From Ophthalmolycus amberensis (lineage: Eukaryota > Chordata > Actinopteri > Perciformes > Zoarcidae), in NCBI GenBank assembly GCA_024529925.1, contig JAFEUB010001421.1, positions 186,001 to 250,000 of the forward strand: DNA of 64,000 bases, written 5' to 3'. The translations under genes were made by a program, and so were the position numbers. Shown piece by piece: positions 21,091-30,860 of the stretch; position 1 is the stretch's first letter, and each line of letters opens with the position of its first letter. The notes below the pieces were generated by a model that ran no database searches, was not told the DNA's origin, and saw only the letters and a program-made list of their open reading frames with translations.

Positions 21091-21241
21091 CTTTTTCACT
21101 TGTTAATTCAACTCCATTACTTCCAAAATTATAGCAGGACAGAACGTGCAAAATGTAGGCGTTTTTTGAACGTCCATTCGGGTGTGAGACCCGATCAGCT
21201 TTCCTTGCTTGGATAGGTTAAAGGGAGGACTGCTGACTTAT

Positions 21242-21246
21242 CCTAT
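21242..21246. repeat. ERV target-site duplication, left
   Basis: CCTAT here and at 33325-33329 flank the full provirus. The exact length (4 to 6 bp) is ambiguous because the LTR edge and flank share bases. The uninterrupted array reads CCTATAAATGG at this place. Confidence 0.75.
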
Positions 21247-21872
21247 ATTGAGAATGGAAATCGAGTAACAGACTGAGATCGAGGCGTTTAGCTCAATTCA
21301 AGCAATTAAACATTTATTTGTGACAGAAGTATTATGTCCAGCTGTTGAACGAGTCCGGACTCTAACAAGGTGTGTATAAAAGTGAAACCTAACAGCGCTT
21401 ATACAGTGATGCGCATGCGTGTGTCACAGGTCCTCCTTTTGGAGCCCATTGGTCAAAGCAAAGATGGAGGCGGGTCTGTTTTTAGCTGGCAGACAGCCAG
21501 TTGGAGCGCTGGATAACGTCATCCACACTGGCTCATATCCGGATCCCGCCTTCTCTGGAATATCAGTATGTGTGAAATGTTGTTAACACTTTACGGTGTC
21601 AAACAGGGTGCAGTTCTAAGCTATTTCGAAGTCTCTGTGTGAATAGATAAGAGAGCTCTTTTGCTAACTCTAAGATGGCAGTTTCCTCCCTAATCTGGTG
21701 TTTAAGCAAGCGTTACTTTCAAGGCCACTGTGTCTGTTTCTATCGTGCGAACAGGTGACGGAAAGCCCTGTTCGGAGTTTTTGACCTACTTACAGTGACC
21801 TCACAACTCCGCAGTATAAGCTTTACAAGTATAGCATATTATTTAACAGTGAAAGAATATATTTTATTAACA
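21247..21872 (-). repeat. ERV 3' LTR
   Basis: 626 bp, beginning TGTTAATAAAA on the element strand. The other end reads CTCAAT or CTCAATA depending on how the target-site duplication is drawn, so the terminal dinucleotide is not a clean CA. Confidence 0.93.
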
Positions 21873-21884
21873 AATCCCCCTTTT
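21873..21884 (-). other. ERV polypurine tract
   Basis: On the element strand AAAAGGGGGATT lies directly upstream of the 3' LTR, the usual plus-strand primer. It is 23 nt beyond the env stop. Confidence 0.85.
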
Positions 21885-21907
21885 CACACCTGCTAGGTGT
21901 GAACTTC

Positions 21908-24184
21908 TTAAACTTGTGTGTCATCGTCTAACTGGGAGGTTGTCAAGGAACGCAACTCTGGTTCTTCTTGGTCCCATGACCCCTCTGAGTCAGAGGCCGG
22001 CAGGTCTCCATCTAACAGTGGATAAGCACCATGTGGAAACGGCTGCTGTTCCTTGGAGAGAGCGGTGGTAATAAGACGGCCTATCAAAGTTCGGAGGCAG
22101 GGGATGCAACAACAGCCACAGGTGATGAGTATAGCTATGGAAACTGCTATGGACATGATGAGGGCCTTCCATTTGCCAAACATGGATTCCATCCAATCAG
22201 AGAAAGGATTACCTATGCCTGATGCGTCATGCAGTTCTTCCGAGAGGGTGCGCAGACTATTTAAGGCCTGAGTGACCGAACCGTCTGGGGCAGTGTTGTT
22301 CGGAATGATGGTACAACACATGTCTCCAAACATTGAGCAAACACCCCCTTTTTCAGCTAACAACATGTCTAAAGCCATTCTATTCTGCGTAGCCATAAGA
22401 GAGGTCGGCGCGAGTTGTTCGGCTAAACCGGCAACTGCGTCCCTAGTGAGGTTAACAAGACGCAAGACATTGTAATGGACATAGTTTATGCGGTCCACGT
22501 TTTTGTTGGGAGTGATCGGAAAGAAGGCTGCGATTATGGGGATGTTTTCAAAGCCTGCTGCGACTTGATCTGCTAGTTTGTATTCGTCTGGAACGCCTCG
22601 TGGGATGCCTATTGAGTCTATATAGGTGGGGCCCCCAGTGAGCTCGAAGGAACCTAAGGCAACTTCTCGCTTGATGATGTGTCGCCTTCTCTGTTTGGTG
22701 AGAGCAGTGGCTAGCCCGTCCGCTCGTGCTAATCTACGACCTATTAGGGTAAGGGGCATTCCGAGTCTGACCATTGCACAAATGCCGATGGTTTTGCTAG
22801 CTTCTATTCTAGGTACCAAGCGCAGGTCTCCGCAGTAGTAGAATAAACCTGCTCTGGCCCAGGGCCCAATGTCTAAGCCATTGCGGGTCTCATTACACCA
22901 ATCAGGGGAAATTTTGCCCACATTCAGCTGTGGTCTGACTGCTGTGAACTTAAAACACATGTACCTGTTAGCCTGACCTCTAATAGCGGAAAATTGGCCC
23001 AATGTAGTTTCATTTACGATAGGTGGAAATATCGCGGCAAGTGTGGTACAATTTGTGGGCGTAGCTTGTCGTGTGAGACCTATCATACAGGCATAGCCCT
23101 GTGGATCAGTTTGCGGGTAGAGAGGGGCTGGTTCGGTGAACATGGCAGGTCGGGCGGAGGCACAGGCCACGCACCCTGTCATCTTTTGTCTGTTAGCATT
23201 ATCAGTGATCCAATTTAACCAAACATTATCATTGCCATAACCTGTGGACCTTTGCAAGACCTGAAGGGGAGTCATTTCAGTATAATCTTGAGAAAACACT
23301 ACGGGACTGGGGCCAGATGGGGATGCCAATGCTAGGGCAGACGTGGGCTGGGTGTGTTCGTTCTCTACCTGGGGGAATATGTTGATCTGGATACCGACTA
23401 AGGGATCTTTGTGTGCGATGTCGACGCCTAAGACGAACCATGCCCTGGTTTTACCGTTAGAACTTGCTGTGATGTTGCTTATCGAGAGGGTAAGAGGGTT
23501 AGTTGTGGCACTAAAGTCTCTTTGTAGGCTAATTTTCCTCCACCACCTATACTCTGGGCCAGTTCTCATACCTTTGGGGACCCATGCTCCGGTGTACTTA
23601 GTTACAAAATCCCAGTGTCCGCACCACATAGTTAGTCGGGCCTTGTCAGAACTCTCGCAACGTTTCTCTAAGTGTTCGGGTGTTCTACAAAGATAAACAT
23701 TATAGCCCCGCCAACCCCTTGGATTGCCCCTACAGTTTACAACGTCGCACAAATCAAACGTGAATGCACTGGTAGAACCCGCCGTGTAATTCAGAATGAG
23801 TTTGGCTCCACATGCTGTGTTATGGACCAATGTTGGGGTGCTGCGTCTTGTTCGGTTGTGAGTCATCGGGGATGGACAGGGAAAAGGTGCGGGTGATGTA
23901 GAAGTCTGATTCGGGAAAGGGGCAGTAGAATTAGATGGGTGCTGGTGTGTCTGATACTTGGTTTCTAGTCCCCATATCAGTAAGACAGCAAATATGCCCA
24001 CACCCACCCCCACCCCAATCTGAGTTTTCCTCCCACATCCCACCCCTTTCCAGGTGAAGCGCTGCCTATCTAGGTCGGCGGGGTTTGCATAAGGGTCCCC
24101 TAGACAGCGTCTAAGTTCCCGATGCATCTTCCAAATCAGTGCGAATTTCTCCCAGTGTTCTGGTTGGTACCGGTGCTGGGACAC
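21908..24184 (-). CDS. env: ERV envelope glycoprotein (gamma-type)
   Basis: 758 codons, intact. The N-terminus is a leader of about 53 residues before a Gly/Val-rich hydrophobic segment (IGVGVGVGIFAVLLIWGL, about 55-72), probably a signal anchor or late-cleaved signal. The surface subunit carries around ten N-glycosylation sequons and a CVAC motif at 338-341, the CxxC of covalently linked gamma-type Envs. A basic cluster (KQRRR, then IIKR ending at residue 506) is the likely furin region. The transmembrane subunit has CX6CC at 616-624. A membrane span is near 672-696, followed by Cys residues and a short tail. The start overlaps the pol end by 74 bp in another frame, so a spliced mRNA is expected. 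Confidence 0.92.
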   Translation of the reverse strand: MSQHRYQPEHWEKFALIWKMHRELRRCLGDPYANPADLDRQRFTWKGVGCGRKTQIGVGVGVGIFAVLLIWGLETKYQTHQHPSNSTAPFPNQTSTSPAPFPCPSPMTHNRTRRSTPTLVHNTACGAKLILNYTAGSTSAFTFDLCDVVNCRGNPRGWRGYNVYLCRTPEHLEKRCESSDKARLTMWCGHWDFVTKYTGAWVPKGMRTGPEYRWWRKISLQRDFSATTNPLTLSISNITASSNGKTRAWFVLGVDIAHKDPLVGIQINIFPQVENEHTQPTSALALASPSGPSPVVFSQDYTEMTPLQVLQRSTGYGNDNVWLNWITDNANRQKMTGCVACASARPAMFTEPAPLYPQTDPQGYACMIGLTRQATPTNCTTLAAIFPPIVNETTLGQFSAIRGQANRYMCFKFTAVRPQLNVGKISPDWCNETRNGLDIGPWARAGLFYYCGDLRLVPRIEASKTIGICAMVRLGMPLTLIGRRLARADGLATALTKQRRRHIIKREVALGSFELTGGPTYIDSIGIPRGVPDEYKLADQVAAGFENIPIIAAFFPITPNKNVDRINYVHYNVLRLVNLTRDAVAGLAEQLAPTSLMATQNRMALDMLLAEKGGVCSMFGDMCCTIIPNNTAPDGSVTQALNSLRTLSEELHDASGIGNPFSDWMESMFGKWKALIMSIAVSIAILITCGCCCIPCLRTLIGRLITTALSKEQQPFPHGAYPLLDGDLPASDSEGSWDQEEPELRSLTTSQLDDDTQV

Positions 24185-27100
24185 AGTGTGTCAGGTGGTG
24201 CCAAGGGGCGCCTGATTTGCCCTTGACCTGGACCGAGTGTGAAGTAACCTCCTTCACTTCGTACGGCCCAGTCCACCTGGGGTCAGTCCACTTGCGCTTG
24301 TGAACCTTGACCCTGACCCAATCACCTACTTGTATCTGCTTTCCAGCTGCCGCTGCTTCAGGTACTGCTCGAGTCCTCTCGATCTGTTTGAAGAGAGCTT
24401 CAGTAAGAGAAGTTAGGGCACTCATATAGTCAGACATTTCAATCTGCTGTACATCCAAAGGTGGCATATGACCTCCATCTCTGGGTGGACCTGGCATCGA
24501 CCGGCCAGTCATGATCTCGTGTGGGGAGAGATGTGTTTCTCCCCCTTTTCCGGACCTCATGGCCATAAGGGCCAGAGGCAGGGCTTCAACCCATGTCAAT
24601 TTGGAGCCCGCGCAAACTTTGGCAATTTTGGCCTTAAGGGTCTGATTCGCTCGTTCCACCAGGCCCTGAGATTGCGGGTGATAGACTGACCCGAATTTGT
24701 GTGTGATTCCCAGAAATTGCTCTACCTGTGCGAGCATGGTGTTGCTAAAGTGTGATCCGTTATCGGAGCGGATGCATCTCGGTACTCCGTAACGGGGAAT
24801 CAGTTCTGTCTGCAGCCATTTTACAACTGTCTGCGCGTCTTCTCTCTTGGTTGGAATTGCTTCCACCCATCTTGAAAATCTGTCTACCATTACCAAGATG
24901 TACCTCTTTCCCTGCACTCTGTTCTCTGGTCCCATATCTGTATAATCTATGCTAATGTCTTGGAAACAGGCTGAGGGCACGGGATAAGATCCCATCGGTG
25001 TCTTGAATGGTTTTCTTGAATTGTGATTGCCACAAATTTGACATTCATCGCAGAAGAGGAAAGATATCGCTTCCATGTGCGGATGCCACCATAGTTGTTT
25101 TAAATTGTCCAATGTCCGTTTCTTTCCCTCGTGCGTAGGTCCGTGGGCCCCTGGTAGGAGTGCTGCACACAGTCCTGCTGAGGCAACCACTCTACCGTCG
25201 TGGGCTCTCCACAGACCTTCTTTGTCTTTTGTGGCTCCTTTTCGTGTCCATTCGGACCATTCATAAGGTCCTGCTTTCTTTTGATGATCTTTGATGTGTT
25301 CGATGGTGAGCTCAGGTGGGCCGGATGTTGGCTTCATAACCATTTGGCGAGGTGTGTAGCCTCCAGTTTTCTTTGCTGCTTTGTCTGCCGCGTCATTACC
25401 GGCGCTGATTCGTGATTTGATTGTGTCATGTCCTTTGCATTTCATGATGGCCACCCCCTTTGGTAGTTGGATTGCTTCTACCAGTCTTCTCATAGCTGCT
25501 TCGTGTTTTATGGGGTGGTCATTTGAAGTGGTGAAGTTGCGTCTTTGCCATACAGGGCCATCGATGTGGGCCGCTCCATGGGCGTAAGCCGAATCTGTGA
25601 AGATATTTACAATTTTGTCCGTGCTCCACTTCAGAGCCTGAATCAGTGCTTCCACTTCTGCTAGTTGTGCTGAAGCGGGTTGTGGCAGTATCCCTGACTC
25701 CACTGTTTGGTGATAGCCATCACCCTTCTGTTCCACCACTGCATAGGATGCAATGTTCCCTTCTTCTCCTTTGTAGCAGCAACCATCCGTGTAGAGCCAG
25801 GCTTCAGCGGTGAGGTGGGGAGTGTTCTGGAGATCCGATCTCAATTTGTTTTCTTGTACTGCAACTTCCTCGCACACATGTGGTTGTCCATCCGTGAAGT
25901 TAGCTGTCATATTTCTTGTGGCTGGCACATAGGTGATGTGTGGCATGGTGCAAGTGTGTTGAATCTTTGTTTTCCTTGCGGCACTGAACGTGAATTCTTT
26001 ACTCATCAGGAATGCCGCCACGCCATGATGCGTGTGTACTTCCAGTGGATGGCCCATGACAATATGAGAAGTTTTTTCAATTGCTTTTGCCACTGCTGCA
26101 ACATACCTTGCGCACGTGGATTGACCGTTTTCCACAGCGTCAAGTTTTGATGAATGATACATCAGTACGTCTCTTTCACCCCCCTTTTTCTGGAAGAGTA
26201 CAGCATTTAGTAGGCTGTGTCTTTCAGAAACATCAAGGTGGAACGGTAGGGAGTAGTCTGGGGACATGAGTGCGGCTGCATTCGCAAGTGCTTGCTTCAA
26301 GCGGGTGAAGGCTGTTTCACCCTCTGCTGTCCATGTGAGGTTGGCAGTAAGATTTCTGGGGCCCACTTCCTTCAACATCTCTCTGAGAATGGTGGTGTGG
26401 TTGGTGTAGTCTGGGATATGGGCTCGTGAGTAGCCTGTCAGGCCCAGAAATGAGAGGAGAGCGGCCACAGTGAGTGGTCGGGGATGTTGCAAGATGGTGG
26501 CCCTGTGCGTGTGTGACAGGCCTTGCCCGTCTGATGAAACATTGCGACCCAAAAACAACACTTGGCGTCTGGCGAACTGTACCTTTGAACGCTTGACTTT
26601 GTAGCCCTTTTCGGCTAATAGAGTGAGAAGTCGGACAGAGGAATCAAGGCAGAGAGCTGCTGACGTTGCTGCCAGAAGCAGATCATCAACATATTGAATC
26701 AGAACGACGCCTTCTGGGAGTGAGAGGTCAGCAAGATGAAGGCGTAAGTGGTGGTTGAATAGGCCTGGGGAGCACCTGTAGCCCTGGGGTAGGGAGGCAT
26801 ACGTATACTGCTGACCATTAAAGGTGAAGGCGAAGATGGGCTGAGAGTCTTTGTGCAGTGGGACACTGAAGAAAGCGTTGGCCAGATCTACTACTGTGAA
26901 GTGGGTGTGTGCAGGGCTCAAATTGCTGAGAGAGAGATGAGGGTCTGGAACCGGATGACCTGTTGGAACTGTGATGTCGTTCACGGGGCGGAAATCCTGG
27001 ACCATTCTCCATCCTTTTCCTCCTGCCTTTGGAACCGGAAGTATGGGAGTGTTGAACTCTGATGAGGTGGGGTAGATGACTCCGGCTTGGAGCAGGCCTT

Positions 27101-28256
27101 CAATAGTCGGCCAAATGCCTTCCAGTTGTTCGTGTTTCAGGCGATATTGGGGTCTGTACACTGGAAGCTGATGTGGGTCTGTGAATGTGACTTTGATGGG
27201 GTCCGTAGTCAGGCGGCCAACGTCATAGGCCCCTGAGGTCCATAACTTAGCCGGGACCTGAGACAAACAGGCAGTTGTAGCTGGATGATCTGAACACGAT
27301 TTGCCATGGTGACGAGGCAAAGGGAGGTGTTCCGGTAATGTGTGTTCAACAGTGTCAGGGGCTGTCCATCTCCACATGGTCTCCTCCTTTGCTTTGAGCA
27401 GACCTTCAGTAGTGGTTGGTTCCCAAGTGAGAGTTAGTGCTCTCTTGATCATAGGTCCCAGACCTCTGGCTTCATGGCCAAAACCAACAGCCAAAGTGAC
27501 ATGGGGTGATGAGTCTGCATCTAGCTGGTACCATGAGCGAAGGAAGGGAGATAGAACGACTCTTGATGCTACTCCTTCCTTGCCACAATAGATGTGTAGA
27601 CACTGAATGGTGGGTCTAAGGTGAGACATGTTTTCATCCCAGTCTTCTGTGTAGGGGTCGTCGGGATCTGGTGTGACATTTAGAGTGCAATGGACGTGGT
27701 CCAGAGGAGTTTTGTACGGGAACAGCTGAGTGATTTTTGGTTTGAGAATGTTGAACCAATATTGAATGGCAGGGGTCTGGGGGCCATTTTGAAGACAGCG
27801 TAGCCAGTAGACTTCTTCGTCGGTGGGGGACACCGTCTCTGTAACGGAAGCAAGGGAGAGAATGCGTACTGGCATGGACAACGTACTGGTTGGTGGGTTG
27901 GACGAGACATGGACACCTTCTTGGTTCATCCAGATGCTCAGATTGAGGCGAGTCATCAGGTCACGTCCTAGCAGGTTGACTGGGCAGTTTGGAGCAGAGA
28001 GAAAGCTGTGTGTGAGGGTTGCATCGTGAAATGTGATGGGGAGAGGGGTGGTGTAAAATTGTCGAACTGGAGTGCCAGAGACTCCCACCACTGACACAAA
28101 CCGGTCCGACAACGGCTGCGTGGTCATCACACTCGAGTAGGTGGCTCCAGTATCGACGAGGAAGATGTGATCCTGTCCATCTACTGAGCACTTGATTAAG
28201 GGTTCGCTGGTGAGGCCGAAATGTAGAGTGTGTGACGCCAGTGATTGAGGGGCGTG
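24111..28256 (-). CDS. pol: ERV Pro-Pol polyprotein (readthrough product)
   Basis: This is open from the codon after the gag UGA to a TAG at 24111-24113, 1381 codons in the gag frame. Protease comes first, with active site DTGA at 28143-28154 (about residue 35). An internal Met at 28130 lies past this site and is not a credible start. Reverse transcriptase has LPQGYRCSPGLF and YVDD (26682-26693, about residue 522). RNase H begins near YTDGCCY (about residue 822). Integrase has an HHCC zinc finger (CDECQIC, about 1065), DDE residues in DISIDYTD, RSDNGSHF and VERANQT, and a C-terminal WTGPYEV (GPY module). The order PR-RT-RH-IN and the same-frame link to gag match gammaretroviruses. No internal break was seen. 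Confidence 0.93.
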   Translation of the reverse strand, partial: HAPQSLASHTLHFGLTSEPLIKCSVDGQDHIFLVDTGATYSSVMTTQPLSDRFVSVVGVSGTPVRQFYTTPLPITFHDATLTHSFLSAPNCPVNLLGRDLMTRLNLSIWMNQEGVHVSSNPPTSTLSMPVRILSLASVTETVSPTDEEVYWLRCLQNGPQTPAIQYWFNILKPKITQLFPYKTPLDHVHCTLNVTPDPDDPYTEDWDENMSHLRPTIQCLHIYCGKEGVASRVVLSPFLRSWYQLDADSSPHVTLAVGFGHEARGLGPMIKRALTLTWEPTTTEGLLKAKEETMWRWTAPDTVEHTLPEHLPLPRHHGKSCSDHPATTACLSQVPAKLWTSGAYDVGRLTTDPIKVTFTDPHQLPVYRPQYRLKHEQLEGIWPTIEGLLQAGVIYPTSSEFNTPILPVPKAGGKGWRMVQDFRPVNDITVPTGHPVPDPHLSLSNLSPAHTHFTVVDLANAFFSVPLHKDSQPIFAFTFNGQQYTYASLPQGYRCSPGLFNHHLRLHLADLSLPEGVVLIQYVDDLLLAATSAALCLDSSVRLLTLLAEKGYKVKRSKVQFARRQVLFLGRNVSSDGQGLSHTHRATILQHPRPLTVAALLSFLGLTGYSRAHIPDYTNHTTILREMLKEVGPRNLTANLTWTAEGETAFTRLKQALANAAALMSPDYSLPFHLDVSERHSLLNAVLFQKKGGERDVLMYHSSKLDAVENGQSTCARYVAAVAKAIEKTSHIVMGHPLEVHTHHGVAAFLMSKEFTFSAARKTKIQHTCTMPHITYVPATRNMTANFTDGQPHVCEEVAVQENKLRSDLQNTPHLTAEAWLYTDGCCYKGEEGNIASYAVVEQKGDGYHQTVESGILPQPASAQLAEVEALIQALKWSTDKIVNIFTDSAYAHGAAHIDGPVWQRRNFTTSNDHPIKHEAAMRRLVEAIQLPKGVAIMKCKGHDTIKSRISAGNDAADKAAKKTGGYTPRQMVMKPTSGPPELTIEHIKDHQKKAGPYEWSEWTRKGATKDKEGLWRAHDGRVVASAGLCAALLPGAHGPTHEGKKRTLDNLKQLWWHPHMEAISFLFCDECQICGNHNSRKPFKTPMGSYPVPSACFQDISIDYTDMGPENRVQGKRYILVMVDRFSRWVEAIPTKREDAQTVVKWLQTELIPRYGVPRCIRSDNGSHFSNTMLAQVEQFLGITHKFGSVYHPQSQGLVERANQTLKAKIAKVCAGSKLTWVEALPLALMAMRSGKGGETHLSPHEIMTGRSMPGPPRDGGHMPPLDVQQIEMSDYMSALTSLTEALFKQIERTRAVPEAAAAGKQIQVGDWVRVKVHKRKWTDPRWTGPYEVKEVTSHSVQVKGKSGAPWHHLTHCVPAPVPTRTLGEIRTDLEDASGT

Positions 28257-28259
28257 TCA
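28257..28259 (-). promoter_or_regulatory. gag UGA stop, candidate readthrough site
   Basis: The only break between gag and pro-pol is this UGA, followed by CAC. The frame is the same on both sides and the protease DTGA lies only 35 codons beyond, before any Met. Pol must be made by stop-codon suppression, as in gammaretroviruses, though murine leukaemia virus uses UAG. Confidence 0.82.
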
Positions 28260-30683
28260 ATAGGGAGGAATGTTGTAACCTCCAGGCCATTGTTGTTGGC
28301 TACTTGCCTGTGTGGCATGAGCCCCGCCTTGAGGATCATGTGCCTCGTTCCAAGGAGCCTGATGGGCCCCTTGCTGTGGTCCTTGTCTGTCATAGCCCCG
28401 TCCGCCTCCTCCCCTGGAGTACTGTCCTCTTCCTCTCTGTGTTTGCTGCGGTGCTGCTCTGCAGTCTCTTGCAAAGTGTCCCGGTCTCCCACAGTTGTAG
28501 CAGAAATAGGACGCTCCTCTGTCTCCAGGTGCTCCTCTTCCTCTGGCTCCTCCTCTTCCACCCCATTGGCCCTGTGGGACCCATGGGCGTGACTGGTCAC
28601 CGCCTGCTGACATCATAGCCATCATGACCTCCAGTGGGACAGATGGAGTAGGTGCCGTTGGAGGTGGAGCCTGTGCAGGTTGGACTACCAGCTGTTGTTG
28701 CTGTTTAGCCTTAGATTTCGTGGCGGCCTCAGCCGCGTCGTGTTCTTTGAGTTGTTTCTTGAGTAGGGCCTTCTGCAAGGTCTTAATTTCTGTGTCGTTA
28801 CCAGCCTCAGTTTGAATGTGCTTAGTGAGGTAATGTCGGAGCTGGCCGTTCCACATGTCTTGTGGCATTTCTTCCAGGCCAACCACTGCGTCCATGCACT
28901 GGCGAGGTCCTTCAGGGAGGCCTGTTTTTACCATTGCACGCCATAGTGACACTGTGGTAACGCTTCCATCATGTGGCTCTCTGAAGGCCTGGCGCCACAC
29001 CCGTTCTGCTCTGGCCAGATACAGGGGTGGGGACTCTCCTGTGGCCCAGATGAATGCTGCCACTGCGCCTTGGTTCACTGGAGTGGGGAACTTAGTTCTG
29101 AGCTCCCGCCACAACGCTGTACGATAGCGATCAAAGGGGGCGGCATCTAGTGCCGCACCAGCACCTGCCAAGAATAGGAGGGCAGTACACTGGGATGAGT
29201 CCAGACAGCGGGAGAGAAGTGCTCTCAGGTCGCCCACTGCCAGCGGGTTGCCAGCAGTCAAAGCTTCCGTGAGCTCAATCCACGGATCGGCTCCTGCATG
29301 GAGGGATGGAAGCTGTTGTATCATGCTGGTCATGTCTGCAAACCCAAAAGGCACAAATTGAACACGCTGTGGTTGCGCTTGAGTGGGGGCTGCTCTCAGG
29401 GGATATATACCAAAAGAACTCTCCTCTGTTTGTTCTCGTTGGTGCTGGCCCTGAGACCGAAGCTGCATGGCATGTCGGGGGAGAGGACCTCCAGTGCCTG
29501 TTGTGAAGGGGGAGACTTTTCCGTGTAGAGTGCCTGACACCGTATACATTGGTACTTCCACCGGTCTGTCACAGTGGCTGGTGTCTCTGCTGTGGGCTAT
29601 GACTGAGGACAGAGTCTGTTGTAGCTCTTCAGCCCCTGCTCGCAGGACAGAGAGCTTCTCCAATGTACTTGGTCCGCTTGAGTTCCTTGGTGATGGCTGT
29701 CTTCTAGCTTCAGGATCATAGTACAGGTTGTTTGTCACATGGGTCTCTTCTGAGTGCCTGGGGGGAGGTGTTGTGACAGCGATTTCGTCGCGAAGTCGCT
29801 GAATACACTCCTGATCGAAGTGCCTCTGCTGCTGGGCCTCTGCTTCATCGTCGTTGGCCTGCTGGCCTGTCTCTGCTGTCTCAGGATCTTCTTCGTCTAT
29901 TGGGACTCTTGTCATAGCTCTTTCCAATGTCTTCACCCTCTCCATCATGCCTCTCATCGCTCGCTCTGTTGAGGTGGAGCGCGTGTCGACGGTGCACCCT
30001 TCATCCAGGGACATCTGGAATGCTCCTGTGAGCAGTCCTCCCTTTACTTGTCTCACCGGTGCTTGTATAAATGGATTATTCGGGGAGTATGGGGGAGGAA
30101 CTGAAGGAAGTGCTGGATACAGGCCAGTTGAGGGCGGGGGAGGGGCCGAGGCCAGAGATGCCTGGCCCGGTTCGTGTGCAGTCTTTTCTGGACCTACCTG
30201 GGCTTGTGTGGTAGGGGTGATGTCAAGGGGGTTGATGGTGAGTGAGGTGATGTCGAGTGACAGATGGGGGCTGGTTTTTTCTTTTCCGGTTGGCATGTCC
30301 ACCTGCATCCGATCTGTGATGGCCATTCCTAGTGCCATCATTGCCACTCGCTGTTCCTCTTCTCTGTCTTTGCGGGCTTGCTTCAGTGGGTTAGCGAACC
30401 CCCATCGCTTGGTTTGATTTGTCGTTTGATTTGTCTCTGCAGTCTGTGCGTGAGCCACTCGTTTTGTCAAATCGTTGGTGAAAAGCCGGAGGTTGTTGAC
30501 TGATGGAGGCAGTGGACTGGCCGCCTTCCACCATCCCTGCTCTTGCCATCGTTTCATGCAGTTATCCCAATGGATGTTGTCTCTTTTCCATACAGTCTTT
30601 CCTCCTGTGTCTGTGAGTGCCTTCTTCAATTTTGCACGTAGTTCTCCTGAATAGCCTCCAGATGGAGCCGCAGCTCCAGCCAT
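28257..30683 (-). CDS. gag: ERV Gag polyprotein
   Basis: 808 codons, intact, starting MAGAAAPSGG in a good initiation context (G at -3 and +4). There is no Gly at position 2, so classic N-myristoylation is not expected. A Pro-rich segment includes PPPY near residue 197, a late-budding motif. The capsid region follows. Near the C-terminus is one CCHC zinc knuckle (CYNCGRPGHFARDC, residues 728-741), flanked by Arg/Gly-rich sequence, for genomic RNA binding. It ends PPY then UGA, with pro-pol continuing in the same frame. Confidence 0.92.
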   Translation of the reverse strand: MAGAAAPSGGYSGELRAKLKKALTDTGGKTVWKRDNIHWDNCMKRWQEQGWWKAASPLPPSVNNLRLFTNDLTKRVAHAQTAETNQTTNQTKRWGFANPLKQARKDREEEQRVAMMALGMAITDRMQVDMPTGKEKTSPHLSLDITSLTINPLDITPTTQAQVGPEKTAHEPGQASLASAPPPPSTGLYPALPSVPPPYSPNNPFIQAPVRQVKGGLLTGAFQMSLDEGCTVDTRSTSTERAMRGMMERVKTLERAMTRVPIDEEDPETAETGQQANDDEAEAQQQRHFDQECIQRLRDEIAVTTPPPRHSEETHVTNNLYYDPEARRQPSPRNSSGPSTLEKLSVLRAGAEELQQTLSSVIAHSRDTSHCDRPVEVPMYTVSGTLHGKVSPFTTGTGGPLPRHAMQLRSQGQHQREQTEESSFGIYPLRAAPTQAQPQRVQFVPFGFADMTSMIQQLPSLHAGADPWIELTEALTAGNPLAVGDLRALLSRCLDSSQCTALLFLAGAGAALDAAPFDRYRTALWRELRTKFPTPVNQGAVAAFIWATGESPPLYLARAERVWRQAFREPHDGSVTTVSLWRAMVKTGLPEGPRQCMDAVVGLEEMPQDMWNGQLRHYLTKHIQTEAGNDTEIKTLQKALLKKQLKEHDAAEAATKSKAKQQQQLVVQPAQAPPPTAPTPSVPLEVMMAMMSAGGDQSRPWVPQGQWGGRGGARGRGAPGDRGASYFCYNCGRPGHFARDCRAAPQQTQRGRGQYSRGGGGRGYDRQGPQQGAHQAPWNEAHDPQGGAHATQASSQQQWPGGYNIPPY

Positions 30684-30860
30684 ATCTTCTTGGGGTTTTT
30701 TTTTTTTTTTTTTTTTTAATTCAATTCAAATGATTTTTTTTTAGAATTTTCAATTATTATTTTTTTTTTTTTTAGAATTTCAAATTTCAAATTTCTTTTG
30801 TTTTGAAATTTCAAATTGCAAACTTTTCCAAGTTTCAAATGTTCAAATTTTTTGATGCAG

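Larger units (their letters stand above)
20663..21246 (-). repeat. tRNA array, block 2 (duplicate of 13337-13920)
   Basis: One tRNA-Arg and one tRNA-Ile with spacers, matching 13337-13920 base for base by eye at a constant offset of 7326. The same offset continues through the LTR, env and pol, so this block and the ERV were duplicated together. Confidence 0.9.

Noticed and set aside
21908..24184. Env as a domesticated host (syncytin-like) gene
   Set aside because: It sits in a young full provirus with intact gag and pol, and its duplicate has the same context; there is no sign of host capture.
24111..28130. Pol starting at the Met at 28130
   Set aside because: That Met lies beyond the protease DTGA, and the frame is open back to the gag stop, so readthrough fits better.
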